From the NCBI GenBank assembly GCA_963793675.1, contig CAWCBA010000010.1:62001-126000 (forward strand): DNA of 64,000 nucleotides, in the 5' to 3' direction. The notes beneath the pieces were generated by a model. That model made no database searches. It worked only from the letters and a program-made list of their open reading frames with translations, and was not told where the DNA came from. Source of the DNA: RPQJ01 sp963793675. Its GTDB lineage: Bacteria; Pseudomonadota; Gammaproteobacteria; Steroidobacterales; Steroidobacteraceae. Shown in pieces: positions 36,021 through 46,875 of the stretch; the first letter of the stretch is position 1; every line of letters begins with the position of its first letter. Both the position numbers and the translations under genes were made by a program.

Positions 36021-38510
36021 ATGAGACTTGCGAAGCTTCGAGGCGCACGCGGATTCGTTCCGCTGATCGCGCTGTTATCGCTCGGCATCGGCCTGGCCGG
36101 TTGCTCTGGCGACGATGGCAAGAATGGGGCAGCCGGCCCCGCCGGCCCTGCGGGCACGCCCGGAGCTACGGGCGCCACGGGCGCCACGGGCGCCACGGGT
36201 CCCGCGGGAGTTGCCAAGATAGAGCCGAGAGAGGCTTGCGGCGTCTGCCACGACACCGGCTCGTTGGCCGCTGTTGATACAGTGCATGCCTTGGCCCCGC
36301 AGGTTGCCGTCAGCAATGTCGTCTTCGCGCAAGACACTGTCGATCCGACTGACCTTATCGTGACCTTCAACGTGAAGGTCGACGGCGTGAATTTCACGGC
36401 TTTTCCTGCCGGCGCGGTCAGCACCGCGTACCAGTTCAACGGCACCCTTCGCAATAGCTTGAATACCCTGGACGTCGATAACCCCCTTACGACAACCGTC
36501 GATGAAAGCGTCCCGGGCGACGTTGTGACGCCAGCCACGCTCTCCGGCGGTACCGGCGGCAATTACACCATCACGATCGACGGTGGATTCCCGGCCTACG
36601 GCGCCGTCCCGTCGCGCTATCTCTTCCGGCCCGAAAGAGCGGCCGCGGGAGATCTTCCGCGGATACGCGCCATCGTGATGGGCGACTTCCCCAGCTCGCC
36701 TGACCAGAACCTGGTCGGCACTGCGGGATGCACCGGCTGCCACGGCGACAACGGCAACGGCTTCCACTACGGCTATCCGACGGATGGCAGGAACTGCACG
36801 GTGTGCCATGACGCGACGAACACGAACTATCCGTGGTTGGTCAACATCGGTCACGGCATCCACGCCTCGCACGGCATGCCGAGCGGCGAGTACGAGGTGA
36901 CGCTGAAGGACGGCAGTAGCTTTACCGACAGAAATACCGGCCTGCCGGATCCTTTCATCGTCTCCACTACGTACCCGACCTACATGAACAACTGCAGCGT
37001 CTGCCACACGGCAAGCAGTGGCGCGCTGGCGAAGGCGAACGCGATGCCGGTCACGGGCCCGGGTTGCTTCAGCTGCCACGAGTCCATGGATAGCTGGGAT
37101 TTCCAGCCCTCCGGATTGACCTTCCACGAGGCCTTCGCCCCGACCGAAGACTGCCAGGCCTGCCACAAGGTAGGCGGCGTCGCGAATGAAAAGGTCGTCG
37201 TCACGGACTTCCACAACGGGCTCGAGACCGAGCGCGTCGGCATCATCTACGACGGCGAAGACCTCTCGGTCAGCGAAGGCAAGAACTTCACCTGGAAGAT
37301 CGACAGCGTCGTCGACGACAAGACGAACCTGAAGATCTCTGGTCAGCGACGTCGACAAGGATGGACGGTCCGCTTCCCGCAGTCGCGGTGAATCCGTGCA
37401 ACACCACGGTGACCGCGAGTGCGCCGGGGTTCTTCCCATATGCGCCGAATACCGCGAACGAGGGTACATTGAGCATGCTGCGCAGCTACGCGCAGGGCGA
37501 TGATTACATCCTCGGTACGAGCACCACCGCGCCGGGCCAGGCCGGTGCGGTGAACCTGTCGACCACCAACACGGTCTGCGCCGCCAACGTGGCGACCACG
37601 ACCATCCCGGTGGACGCCGCCATCCCGGCCGGCACACGGGCCATCGTGGCCCTCCAGGGCAAGCCGCAGCTGCCGGTTCCGGCAGGCATGACGACCGAGC
37701 ACTGGGCGGAACCCTTGATGTTCGTCCGCGTCCCGACGCCGACCTACGAGTTCGTCGTGGGCACGGGCGCCAAGGCGACCACGCCGCGTCGCAAGATCGC
37801 CGACACCGGGCAGTGCCTCGACGTGCCATGTCGGCTCGCTCTATCAGCACGGCAACAACCGCGTCGACAACGTGACGATGTGCATCATCTGCCACAACTC
37901 GGCATCGAGTGATCAGAACAACCGCTTCACCATGGGCGTCACGGCGGCTGAAGCGTACGACGGCAAGGTGGGGCAGACGTATGAGTTCAAGACCATGCTG
38001 CACTCCATCCACTCGGCCGGCGAGAGCCTGACGCCCGTTCGCGGTCTACCGGACCCGCGGCATCTATGCCTGGGCGGCTGAAGGGGTCACCCCCGCGAAC
38101 TGGCCGACCGAGGCGCCGACTTGCGCAGTTCGACGACGCGCCGACTCCCGCGCCGATGACGGGCTACACGGGTCTTCGGGGCCGATCCAGCGCTGGCGGC
38201 GTCGTGCCAGACGCACAACCTCTACCACCCGACGTATCCACGGGCGCTCAACGACTGCGCGACCTGCCACGTCAAGGGCTTCGAGAAGTCCGTGAACGCG
38301 ATCCCCGAGCAGGACAAGGCCGTGGCAACCACGCTCGATGCGGGCGTAGCGCCGTGGAACAACAAGCTCGACGACGTCCTCCAGGGCGCCTCGGCGGCGG
38401 CCTGCACGAGCTGCCACCAGTCGACCGACGCCAAGGGTCATGCGTACCAGAATGGCTGGACGCCGCAGACCTTCGAGAACGGACGTCAGACCATCATCGA
38501 TACGAAGTGA
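36021..38510 (+). CDS. OmcA/MtrC-family decaheme lipoprotein, tandem copy 2 (frameshifted)
   Basis: Open to 37391 (456 residues), then continued in other frames to 38510. Lipobox GLAGC, collagen-like Gly-X-Y segment of about eight triplets, then haems CGVCH, CTGCH, CTVCH, CSVCH, CFSCH and CQACH in frame. CLxCH (broken by one base at about 37820), CIICH, CATCH and CTSCH follow after indels at about 37350, 37820, 38035 and beyond. Ten haems and a total near 830 residues fit surface-exposed OmcA/MtrC cytochromes, which pass electrons to minerals or other extracellular acceptors. The complete C-terminus ends in FENGRQTIIDTK. Confidence 0.85.
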
Positions 38511-38539
38511 GCTGATGTTCGACTGACCTCCAGGTGAGC

Positions 38540-38563
38540 GGGGTGGACCTTCGGGTCCACCCC
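38540..38563 (+). terminator. UUCG-tetraloop hairpin after the tandem decaheme genes
   Basis: Perfect 10-bp stem GGGGTGGACC/GGTCCACCCC closed by TTCG, an exceptionally stable tetraloop. No T-run follows directly. Confidence 0.6.
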
Positions 38564-38590
38564 AATCCCCGGAAAAGAAGACTCTTACGA

Positions 38591-38616
38591 GGTGGGCCTG
38601 TCGGCCCACCTTTTTT
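38591..38616 (+). terminator. Rho-independent terminator
   Basis: Perfect 8-bp stem GGTGGGCC/GGCCCACC with a TGTC loop and a run of six Ts. It ends the tandem decaheme transcript. Confidence 0.8.
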
Positions 38617-38859
38617 GTGGGGCGCCCGGCAGGGCAGTGGGGTAAGCAGGGCTGGAAACGTGAAGCCCGCGAGTTGTGCCGGACGCGCAGTGTCCGTCGT
38701 TTGCGGTAAACCCTGTGGCTGCCGTCTGTCTGACAAGTGATCTTTCCGGATCGCCGATGAAGATCGGCGTGGTGCGACACGGACATCCGAGCAAAGTCCT
38801 TTGACGTGCGTGCGGATCACGGCCGCAATTCTTTCGACTCAGAGCAGGGATAAGTGCCG

Positions 38860-41251
38860 ATGGCCTGGACATTGAGCAAACGGCTTTTCTATATCGCGAT
38901 CTTCATTTCCGGGAGTTCGGCCCTGGTCTATCAGTTGATCTGGGTCCGGCTGCTCGGGCTGGTCTTCGGCGTCAGCAGTTTCGCCGTGGCGACGGTCGTG
39001 GCCGTGTTCCTGCTGGGGCTCGGGCTGGGAAGTTACTTCTTCGGCAAGTGGTCGGAACGCACCGAGAATCCGCTCAGGATCTACATGTACGTCGAGGTCT
39101 GCATCGCGGTTGCTTCGCTGGTGTCCTACCTCGTCATCGATTACCTGCCCGTCTACCGTTATCTGTACGAGTCCGCCTACAACCGCCTCGACCTCTACGG
39201 GATGTCCGTCGTCCGGCTGCTGCTGTCGGTCGCGGTGCTCCTGCCGCCGGTCTTCTTCATCGGCGGCACAATGCCGCTGATCGCGAAGTATTTCCTCAGG
39301 GCCTCGACGACCTTCGGCTCCGGCTTCAGCAGAATCTATTATCTCAATACCCTGGGGGCGTTCGCCGGCGCACTGCTCACCGGCTTCGTGCTCGTGCGGT
39401 ATCTTGGGGTCTTCATGACCCTGATGCTCGCCGTCGCCGGAAATTTGCTGGTGGCGGCCCTCATCGGCGTCGGCAAGTCGGATTCGGCACCACTGCGCGG
39501 AGTCGACCGAAGCGAGCGCGCCCTATTCCTACATGCTGCTGATCCTGTTCCTGACGGGGTTCATCAGCCTGGGTTATGAGGTGCTCTGGGTCCGGATACT
39601 GTCGACCTATGGCCTGTCGACATCCCAGGCCTTCGCGCTGATTGTGGCCGGCTTCCTGCTCGGTTTCTCGATCGGTTCCTTCCTGGTGTCCCGGACGATA
39701 GACCGTCGGCAAGACCTTGAGGCCTGGTTCAGCAGCGTCTGCATTCTCACCGCGCTGAGCGGGGCGCTGGTGCTGTTCCTGTTCCGAAGATTCGAAGCGC
39801 TCGCGCTGCTGCTGGAGAAGTCGCTGTCCGTTGACTATCTGAACGCGAGCCTGGCCCTGGCGTTCGTCATGTCGCTCATCCCGGCAATCTTCATGGGAAT
39901 ACTGTTTCCGCTGGGTTTGCGGATCTATGCCCATGACGTGCACAGAATCGGAGCAAAGGCTGGCAAGATCCTCTTCTCCAATACTGCAGGATGCGTGCTG
40001 GGCAGTCTCCTGACCGGCTTCGTGCTGATCCCGTTCGTCGGGCTGTGGAATACGACGCTGATCCTCGTCAACCTGAGCCTGCTGATTGCGCTCGTCCTGT
40101 CGCTCCGGGTGCGCGATGTCTCCCGTGCACGATGGGCGGCTCTGCTGCTGGTCGGCGTCCTGGCCAACCTGCTGGTCTTTTCCGACAGCAAGTCCTTTCA
40201 CAAGGAAGTGAACGGCCTGCGCGTCGTCTACTACGCGGAGGGCTTGTCAGGCACGGTCAGCGTGCTGGGGAACGACCAGTACAGGGGAGTGTTCGTCGAC
40301 GGTCAGAACGTCTCGGGGACCGACCCGGTTCTGCTGGCGGACTCCAAGATGCTCGCCCACCTTCCGCTGCTGCTGGCCGACGACCCGCGGGCGGCGCTGA
40401 CGGTCGGTTTCGGCACCGGGACGACCTCGGGCAGCATGCTGCTGCACGACATCGCGGTCGATGCCGTGGAAATCGAGGAGAAGATCATCGAGGCCGCGCC
40501 GCTGTTCAGCTCGATCAATCGCGAGTCCTATGCCGACCCGACTCTGAACCTCGTCCTGGACGATGCGCGCAACTACATCGGAGTCGTGGACCGGGATTTC
40601 GACGTCATCGCGACCGATGTCACCAACCTGAAGTACAAGCGCAACCCCTATCTCTACACTCGCGAGTACTTCGAGATCATGCAGGATGCCCTGACCGGGG
40701 ACGGGATCGCAGCGGCCTGGCTGCCCCTCGGGGGACTGTCATTCGAGGATCTGCGGATCCTGATTGCCACCTTCGACAAGGTCTACCCCCATACCACCGT
40801 CTGGTACTTCACGCAGTACCCCACTCACTTCGTCATCGCGGTGGGCACACCGCAGCGCACCCAGGTCGATCTCGGCGGTCTGGCGCAGAGAATGAACAAG
40901 ATGAGCAAGGTGAGCGCTGATCTCAAGACGATCAAGGTGGACGACGCCTACGAGGTCGCGGGCATGCTGCTGCTGGGGGAACAGGACGTCGACAACCTGG
41001 TCGCCGGCGAACCGATCCACACCGACGATCGTCCGGTTCTCGAATTCTCCGACATGGATCAGTACGGGATGATCGACGTCGAACCTAATCTGAAACGGCT
41101 GCTCGGCTACCAGACGGAGGACCGTGGGCAATACTTCACCGGGTCGGACAGGGAACGGTCCATCCTGAAGCGGCACTTCGCCGAGTACCAGCGTGACCAG
41201 AAGCGATTGATCCGCAAGTACGAAAGTGCTTCCAGGCCTGAGGTCGATTGA
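38860..41251 (+). CDS. Fused MFS-like membrane / spermidine-synthase-like protein (one frameshift)
   Basis: About 797 residues when two frames are joined at about 39490-39525. The N-terminal half has roughly twelve hydrophobic helices, beginning FYIAIFISGSSALVYQLIW and restarting with SYMLLILFLTGFISLGYEVL. The C-terminal half is a Rossmann methyltransferase-type domain with SAM-motif I GFGTGTTSG and acidic VDAVEIEEKI. These fusions are widespread, and real polyamine-synthase activity is usually unproven. It stands alone between a terminator and a convergent lipoprotein gene, inside the decaheme cluster. The ATG at 38860 is preferred over a GTG at 38854. Confidence 0.8.
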
Positions 41252-41298
41252 TGCCGGCGGACTGACGTCGCTGCGGGTCACGAAGCGGTAGAAAGAAA

Positions 41299-41324
41299 CG
41301 CCCCGCAGAGCGGGGCGTCCTTGT
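41299..41324. terminator. Terminator between convergent genes
   Basis: Perfect stem CGCCCCGC/GCGGGGCG (41299-41306 with 41310-41317), three-base loop, then TCCTTGTT on the + strand; preceded by an A-rich stretch, so it can work in both directions. Confidence 0.75.
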
Positions 41325-41421
41325 TACCGTGGCGTCACCGGCCGTCCTGAGACGGCTCGAGATGCCCGGCCTTGCTGTCTGCATCAAGACGGCCGGATGT
41401 CCGGCCATCTCTGACGTCAAC

Positions 41422-41940
41422 TTACATCGTCGCGGCGGCTTCGATCTTCACTTCGGCGTTTTCGATCATCACCGGGTACTGGTAGCCCATGCCGAAGTCC
41501 TTGTTGGTGACCGCGGTGCCGGTGACCAGCACCGTGTCGCCGACGTTCGGCAGCGGGTGCATGGTGGTCGTCACGGTCAGGTCATTGGTGCCGTCGGCGC
41601 CGGAGCCGTCCCGGACGTGCACCCAGTCCTTGCCCATGATGCCCGCGTTGGTCTTCACGACCTTGCCGCGGACGGCGACCTTCTGGCTGGCCAGGGCGTC
41701 TTTCTCGGCGTACACCTCTGCGACGGTCTTGCCGCCCTCGGCCTTCACGATACCGGTCAGGTCGACTTCGCCGGTCGGCCGGGCCGGCGGGTGGTCCGCC
41801 GGCATGGCGGCCGGGCCGGCGGGGGCGGCGGCTGTCGGGGCCGCGTCGGTCTTGGCTGCTTCCTCGTGTTTGCCGTTGCATCCGGTCAGGGACACGGCGG
41901 CGGCCAGGGCGAGTACGCTGGCAATGGATGCCTTGAGCAC
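41422..41940 (-). CDS. OB-fold-like lipoprotein (NrfJ-like)
   Basis: 172 residues. Lipoprotein signal with SLTGCNG, a Pro/Ala linker, then a domain with VRGKVVKTNAGIMGKDWVHV, RDGSG, DLTVTT, VGDTVLVTGTAVTNKDFGMG. The GKVV..KDWVHVRDG pattern is that of small periplasmic OB-fold proteins found beside respiratory multihaem cytochromes and sometimes called NrfJ. Function is not established; metal or haem-site protection is conceivable. Oriented away from the following decaheme gene. Confidence 0.65.
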   Translation of the reverse strand: MLKASIASVLALAAAVSLTGCNGKHEEAAKTDAAPTAAAPAGPAAMPADHPPARPTGEVDLTGIVKAEGGKTVAEVYAEKDALASQKVAVRGKVVKTNAGIMGKDWVHVRDGSGADGTNDLTVTTTMHPLPNVGDTVLVTGTAVTNKDFGMGYQYPVMIENAEVKIEAAATM

Positions 41941-42199
41941 TGCAATTCTCCAGTTGGATATCGAATGGGGGACTCTCAGGGCGCAGGAGTCTAAAGGACA
42001 AACTGCGGCTTGCTAATAGCCATCTGCCGCCGGACACCTGTGGTATCGCCGCGACGCAAGGGCAACCACATACGGGGATATACGAGTACGAGTCTAAATC
42101 GCAGCTGCCTACTATCGCTGCGACCTTGCGTTCGGCCCGCCCCGGCGGGAACCCGTACCTCGAGGTCGCAGGGTTCCAAAGAACAGTCAGGTGCCAGTG

Positions 42200-44485
42200 A
42201 TGAAATTCTCCAGCGCTCGGTCCGCGACGCGATCGCGGGTGCCCATGATTGCATTGCTGGCACTTGCGGCCTCGATCGGCATTGCCGGTTGCACCAACGA
42301 CGGCGGCGGCCCGAAAGGTCCGGGCGACGGCGGCGACTCGGGTCAGACCGGTCCAACCGGGCCGACCGGACCGGCGGACGTGCCGATTTCCCTCGGTGGC
42401 GACGTCAAGGACGTCGGGAACCGGTTCGACGCTGACCGCGCAGCAGATCGCGGACATCGGCACGCTCGTCGCCTCGATCGACAGCGCAGCGATCACCGGC
42501 AACAAGCCCGTCATCGAGATCACGGTCAAGACCGACAAGGGCGGCGCCGTGCTCGGCCTGGCCGCAACCACCCTGCGTCTCGGCATCGCGAAACTGGTGC
42601 CTGCGGCCAACGGATTCCCGTCACGCTGGCAGAGCTACATCAACCGCAACGGAACGCCGAGCATCCCGACCCCGGTGTTGCCCGGCGCGGTGCAGGCGAA
42701 CACGGAAAGCGGCGTCGCTGCCGGCTGGCAGGAACTCGGGGCGGGCAAGTACCGCTATACGTCGGCGGTCGACCTGAGCAACGTCACGACGCCGATCGCG
42801 GTCGCTTACGAACCCACGCTGACGCATCGCGTCAGTATCGCGATCGATATGTCTGGCAGCGCACGCGCGCTCGCGCCGGACAATCCGTTCAAGGACTTCG
42901 TGCCGAGCGGCGGCGCCGTCTCGAGCAAGCTGATCGCGGCGACCGAGAACTGCGCAAGCTGCCATGTCCGGTTCGGGCAACATGGCGGGCCGCGCCGCAG
43001 CACGGAATTCTGCGCCGTCTGCCACAATCCGGCGACGACCGACCCCGATTCGGGCGAATCGGTCGACCTCGCCTACATGGCGCACTCGATTCATCGCGGT
43101 GAGAACCGCAGCACGCCGTACGTCGTGTACGGCTTCAACGGCACAAAATTCGACGCCGGCGAGATCACCTATCCGCAACCGGTCACGTTCTGCGAGACCT
43201 GCCACGTCAAGTCCGCGTCGATGCCGCAGGGCGACGACTGGAAGACGAATCCCGGTGCGGCCGCTTGCGGCGGTTGCCATGACGCCGGCCTGAACAAGAC
43301 GGGGCCGAGCGCCACGACCGGCCTGTACACCTACACCTACACGCACTCGAGCACGATCCTGCCGCCGGCCTACACGGCGAACGACGGCACCTGCAGCGGC
43401 TGTCACCGCGACGATGGCGCCGCGGGCGGCATTCTCGCTGCGCACAAGAAGGACGCGGACCGCCAGGCGATCGAAAACGGCAGCCTGTTCACGTACAAGA
43501 TCCTGGGCGTCGAAAACGCGGTTGCGGGCCAGGCGCCGAAGGTCACTTTCCAGATCCTCGATGCCAACGGCGCTTCGATCAACGTCAAGGCGATCACGAC
43601 GGGCCGGCTGCGCCTCGACTTCGCCTGGTCGACGCCCGACATTCACAACGTCGCGGACGTGGCAGGAGACCTGCTGGCAGGCCAACCGTGGCGCCGCGAC
43701 CACGATCGACCTGATCGCCAACGCGGCGAGCGTCGTCGACAACGGCAACGGTACCTTCAGCTACACGCTCGTCTTCCGTGCTGCCGTCCGGGTTCGACGA
43801 TGCCACGCTCGGCAAGGGCCTGATGGTCGTGCTCGAGGGCCGGCGCCAGCTGGCGGATGGGTCACTGGCCTATCCGGACAGCGCGTTTGCCTTCGCGGGC
43901 GGCGCGGCGCGCGAAAAGCTGGTCGACCAGGCCAAGTGCGAGAACTGCCACAAGAAGCTTGCGCTGCACGGCGGCAGTCGCGCGGGCGATCCGATCATCT
44001 GCACCGTCTGCCACAACTCGAGCGTGGGCGGCACGTTCAACGCCGATACCTTCGGTCCGCTGGCGCTCGGCGCGTTCATCCACGGGCTGCATGCCAGCAA
44101 CGTGGTGCCGTTCGGTGCAGTCACCTATCCGCAGAGCCTGGCTCGTTGCGAAGGCTGCCACGTCGCGGGCAAGTTCAACGTGGCTCGCGCGAGCGCGCTG
44201 CCGATCACTGTCGATGCGGGCACGACCCTCACCAGCGGCGCGGCGACGCTCGCCTGGAAGGACGACCTTGCCGACTCGGCGACGGCGGGCACCTGCAAGG
44301 GCTGCCACACCTCGGCGGCGGCCGCGAGCCACATGCAGTCGCAGGGTGGCAGCTTCGGCGTCGCCAAGGCGCTGGTGCCGTCGTCCTCGGTGGAAGGCTG
44401 TGCGGTCTGCCACGGCAAGGATCGAACGTACGACACTGAAAAAATGCATTGCGCGACGCTGCCATATGGCCAGTGCACGCAGTGA
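42200..44485 (+). CDS. OmcA/MtrC-family decaheme lipoprotein, third gene (three frameshifts)
   Basis: Starts MKFSSARSATRSRVPMIAL with lipobox GIAGC and a short GQTGPTGPTGPAD segment. Indels at about 42420, 43680 and 43785 break the frame. Haems: CASCH, CAVCH, CETCH, CGGCH, CSGCH in the first pentahaem domain, and CENCH, CTVCH, CEGCH, CKGCH, CAVCH in the second. The 5+5 arrangement and 760-residue size are as in MtrC/OmcA. It is 110 bp upstream of the intact fourth decaheme gene and probably starts the mtr operon. Predicted to sit on the cell surface and reduce extracellular acceptors. Confidence 0.87.
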
Positions 44486-44595
44486 TCGGAAGCACCTCAA
44501 TGACACGACGTTCAATGACACCTTTCACGACGCTCCTGTCGCGCTCAGGGCGCGCGCCGGTAGCATCCCGCCTGCCCGTCGGCCGGAGCCGCACG

Positions 44596-46875
44596 ATGTC
44601 AACGCCGCGTAAGAATCGGATTTCGGGCATGCAGGGCTTGCTGCTCGCAGGCCTGGGCGCCTTCGCCATCGGTCTCGCCGGCTGCAGCGGCGACAACGGC
44701 CCCGGGGACAAGACCACCGCGCCGGATCCCGTGTTTCCGCCAGGTCCCGGCACGGGTGCACCGATTCCGATCACCTCCGCCAAGACGATCGTCGCCTCGA
44801 TCACGCGCGTTACCGCGCAGGATGACGGCAAGCCCCTGGTCGAGATCTACCTGAGGGATGAAAACAATTTTCCGCTGAAGGGTTTGCCTGCCGCCAACAT
44901 CCGCTTCGTCCTGGCGCGGCTGGAGCCCGCGGCCAACGGTGCCTCGAGCACCTGGCATGCGATCACGCGCAAGACGGAAGCGTTCCCCGGCACGCCGGCA
45001 CCCACGCCGGCCGACAAGGTGACCGGCACTGGACCGAAGAACCAGGCCACGACCGAGACCGCGACGGCGGGCGTCTGGACCGACCAGCAGAACGGTGTCT
45101 ACACCTACACCTTCGCCAAGAGCCTGAAAGGCGACGCGGAAATTCCGTTCGACGGCGCGCTGCCGCATCGCGTCGGTCTCGAGATCCGGCTCACGCCAGC
45201 GATTCCGGCCAACAACGCGGTGTACACGTTCACGCCCGCGACCAACCTGCCGGTCAACCAATCCGGCCGTGAGATCGTCGACAACGACACCTGCAACGCC
45301 TGTCACGACAACCTGTCGTTCCACGGCGGCGCGCGCTTCGACCTGCAGTACTGCGCGATGTGCCACGAGTCGTATTCGTTCGACGCGCAGTCCGGCAACA
45401 CCATCGACCTGAAGGTGATGATCCACAAGATCCACTCGGGCGAGACGCTGCCGAGCGTCGAGGCCGGCGGTTTCTACGGCATCTTCGGCTTCGGCAACAC
45501 CTTCACCGACTTCAGCGACGTCGTGTACCCGCAGGACAAGCGCAATTGCACCACCTGTCACCGGGAAAGCAACGCGGACACGCCGCAGGCCAGCAACTGG
45601 CGCTACACCGTCAACAAGGCGACCTGCACCGCCTGCCACGACAACGTCAATTTCGCCACCGGCGAGAATCACGGTGGCGTCGCCGCGACCGATGACACCT
45701 GCACGGCGTGCCACGGCCCGAACTCGGAAGTCGCCAACCTGCGCGTCTCGAATGCGCACGTGATCCCCGAGCAGGCGGCCGCGGCGAAGTTCCAGTACGA
45801 AGTCCTCAAGGTGGCGAACACGGCGCCCGGCCAGAAGCCGACGGTGACCATCCGGGTCGTCGACCCGACGAACGGCAATGCACCGTACGACATCCGGGCG
45901 GCCAACGGACCGTTCCAGAATTCGTCGGCCTCGCTGGCCGTCGACGTCGCGTTTTCGACCCAGCCGGACTTCACCAACACCGGCAGTGGTTCGGCCACCG
46001 CGACGACCGGCACCCCGGCGCAACCGATCCGCATCGACTTCAAGGCCAACGGCGTCGCCGATCCGGCGTTCGCCGGAGGCTTCACCGCAACTGCCGCGGT
46101 CGCGATTCCTGCCAATGCGGCGGGATCGGGCGAGGCGCTCATCGAGGGCCGTCCGGCCGTTGACGTCAATGGCGACGGCGCGCTCGAGCGCCTCGCGGTC
46201 ACCTCCGTGGGCAAGGCCTTCGCGATCACCGACGCCGCGCCGGTCGAATACAGCAGGATCGTCGACATCGCCAAGTGCAACGATTGCCACAAGGAACTCA
46301 CGCTGCACGGCAACAGCCGCACCGGCAATACCGAGCTCTGCGCCACCTGCCACAACCCGAACGCGACGGACATCAACCGCCGCGTGGCGGGTTCGAACTG
46401 CGAAGCGGTCACCGGGACGCTGGACGACCAGGCCCTCGACCTGAAGTACATGATCCACGCGATCCATGCGGCCAACTACAAGGTCTGCGGCTTCAACAAC
46501 ACGGGCTACGACTTCGGCACGGTGCGCTATCCGGGCAAGATCAATAACTGCGAAGGCTGCCACCTGCCCGACACCTACTACCCGCCGACCACTGCGACGG
46601 CCATCGCGACCACGATCGACGCCGGGCCTGACCGCTCGACACCGCTCGGCGACGTCGCGATCACGCCCGCCAGCGCGGCGTGCTCCGCGTGCCACAGCAG
46701 CGTCACGGCCAGGCAGCACATGGAATTCAACGGCGGCTCGTTCAGTGCGGTGAAGGACGCCAGCAGCGCGACGCCTGCTGCCCCGGTCGAGGCCTGCGCC
46801 GGCTGCCATGGCCCCGGCAAGCCGGTCGACGTGAAGGTCACGCACGGCGTCGGCCAGTTCCAGTACAACAACTGA
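44596..46875 (+). CDS. OmcA/MtrC-family decaheme outer-surface lipoprotein, intact
   Basis: About 759 residues from the ATG at 44596; upstream ATGs at 44500 and 44515 and a later one at 44629 are alternatives. Lipobox GLAGC, then a Gly/Pro linker. Ten haems in two groups: CNACH, CAMCH, CTTCH, CTACH, CTACH and CNDCH, CATCH, CEGCH, CSACH, CAGCH, separated by beta-rich domains (residues about 400-540). It is the only one of the four decaheme lipoproteins without frame damage. The stop overlaps the mtrA start (TGATG), so it is likely the functional MtrC partner of the MtrAB conduit. Confidence 0.9.
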   Translation: MSTPRKNRISGMQGLLLAGLGAFAIGLAGCSGDNGPGDKTTAPDPVFPPGPGTGAPIPITSAKTIVASITRVTAQDDGKPLVEIYLRDENNFPLKGLPAANIRFVLARLEPAANGASSTWHAITRKTEAFPGTPAPTPADKVTGTGPKNQATTETATAGVWTDQQNGVYTYTFAKSLKGDAEIPFDGALPHRVGLEIRLTPAIPANNAVYTFTPATNLPVNQSGREIVDNDTCNACHDNLSFHGGARFDLQYCAMCHESYSFDAQSGNTIDLKVMIHKIHSGETLPSVEAGGFYGIFGFGNTFTDFSDVVYPQDKRNCTTCHRESNADTPQASNWRYTVNKATCTACHDNVNFATGENHGGVAATDDTCTACHGPNSEVANLRVSNAHVIPEQAAAAKFQYEVLKVANTAPGQKPTVTIRVVDPTNGNAPYDIRAANGPFQNSSASLAVDVAFSTQPDFTNTGSGSATATTGTPAQPIRIDFKANGVADPAFAGGFTATAAVAIPANAAGSGEALIEGRPAVDVNGDGALERLAVTSVGKAFAITDAAPVEYSRIVDIAKCNDCHKELTLHGNSRTGNTELCATCHNPNATDINRRVAGSNCEAVTGTLDDQALDLKYMIHAIHAANYKVCGFNNTGYDFGTVRYPGKINNCEGCHLPDTYYPPTTATAIATTIDAGPDRSTPLGDVAITPASAACSACHSSVTARQHMEFNGGSFSAVKDASSATPAAPVEACAGCHGPGKPVDVKVTHGVGQFQYNN

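Larger units (their letters stand above)
38511..38859. other. Intergenic region with two hairpins
   Basis: 349 bp between the tandem decaheme genes and the MFS/spermidine-synthase-like gene. It holds the two hairpins listed separately; the remainder shows no ORF or RNA gene I can support and should contain the promoter of the next gene. Confidence 0.5.

Noticed and set aside
40390..40480. True spermidine synthase
   Set aside because: No polyamine genes nearby and the domain is fused to a membrane half; homology alone does not support polyamine synthesis.
44599..46845. 748-codon minus-strand frame opposite the intact decaheme gene
   Set aside because: Shadow of the opposite strand; the plus strand has a lipobox and ten haem motifs.
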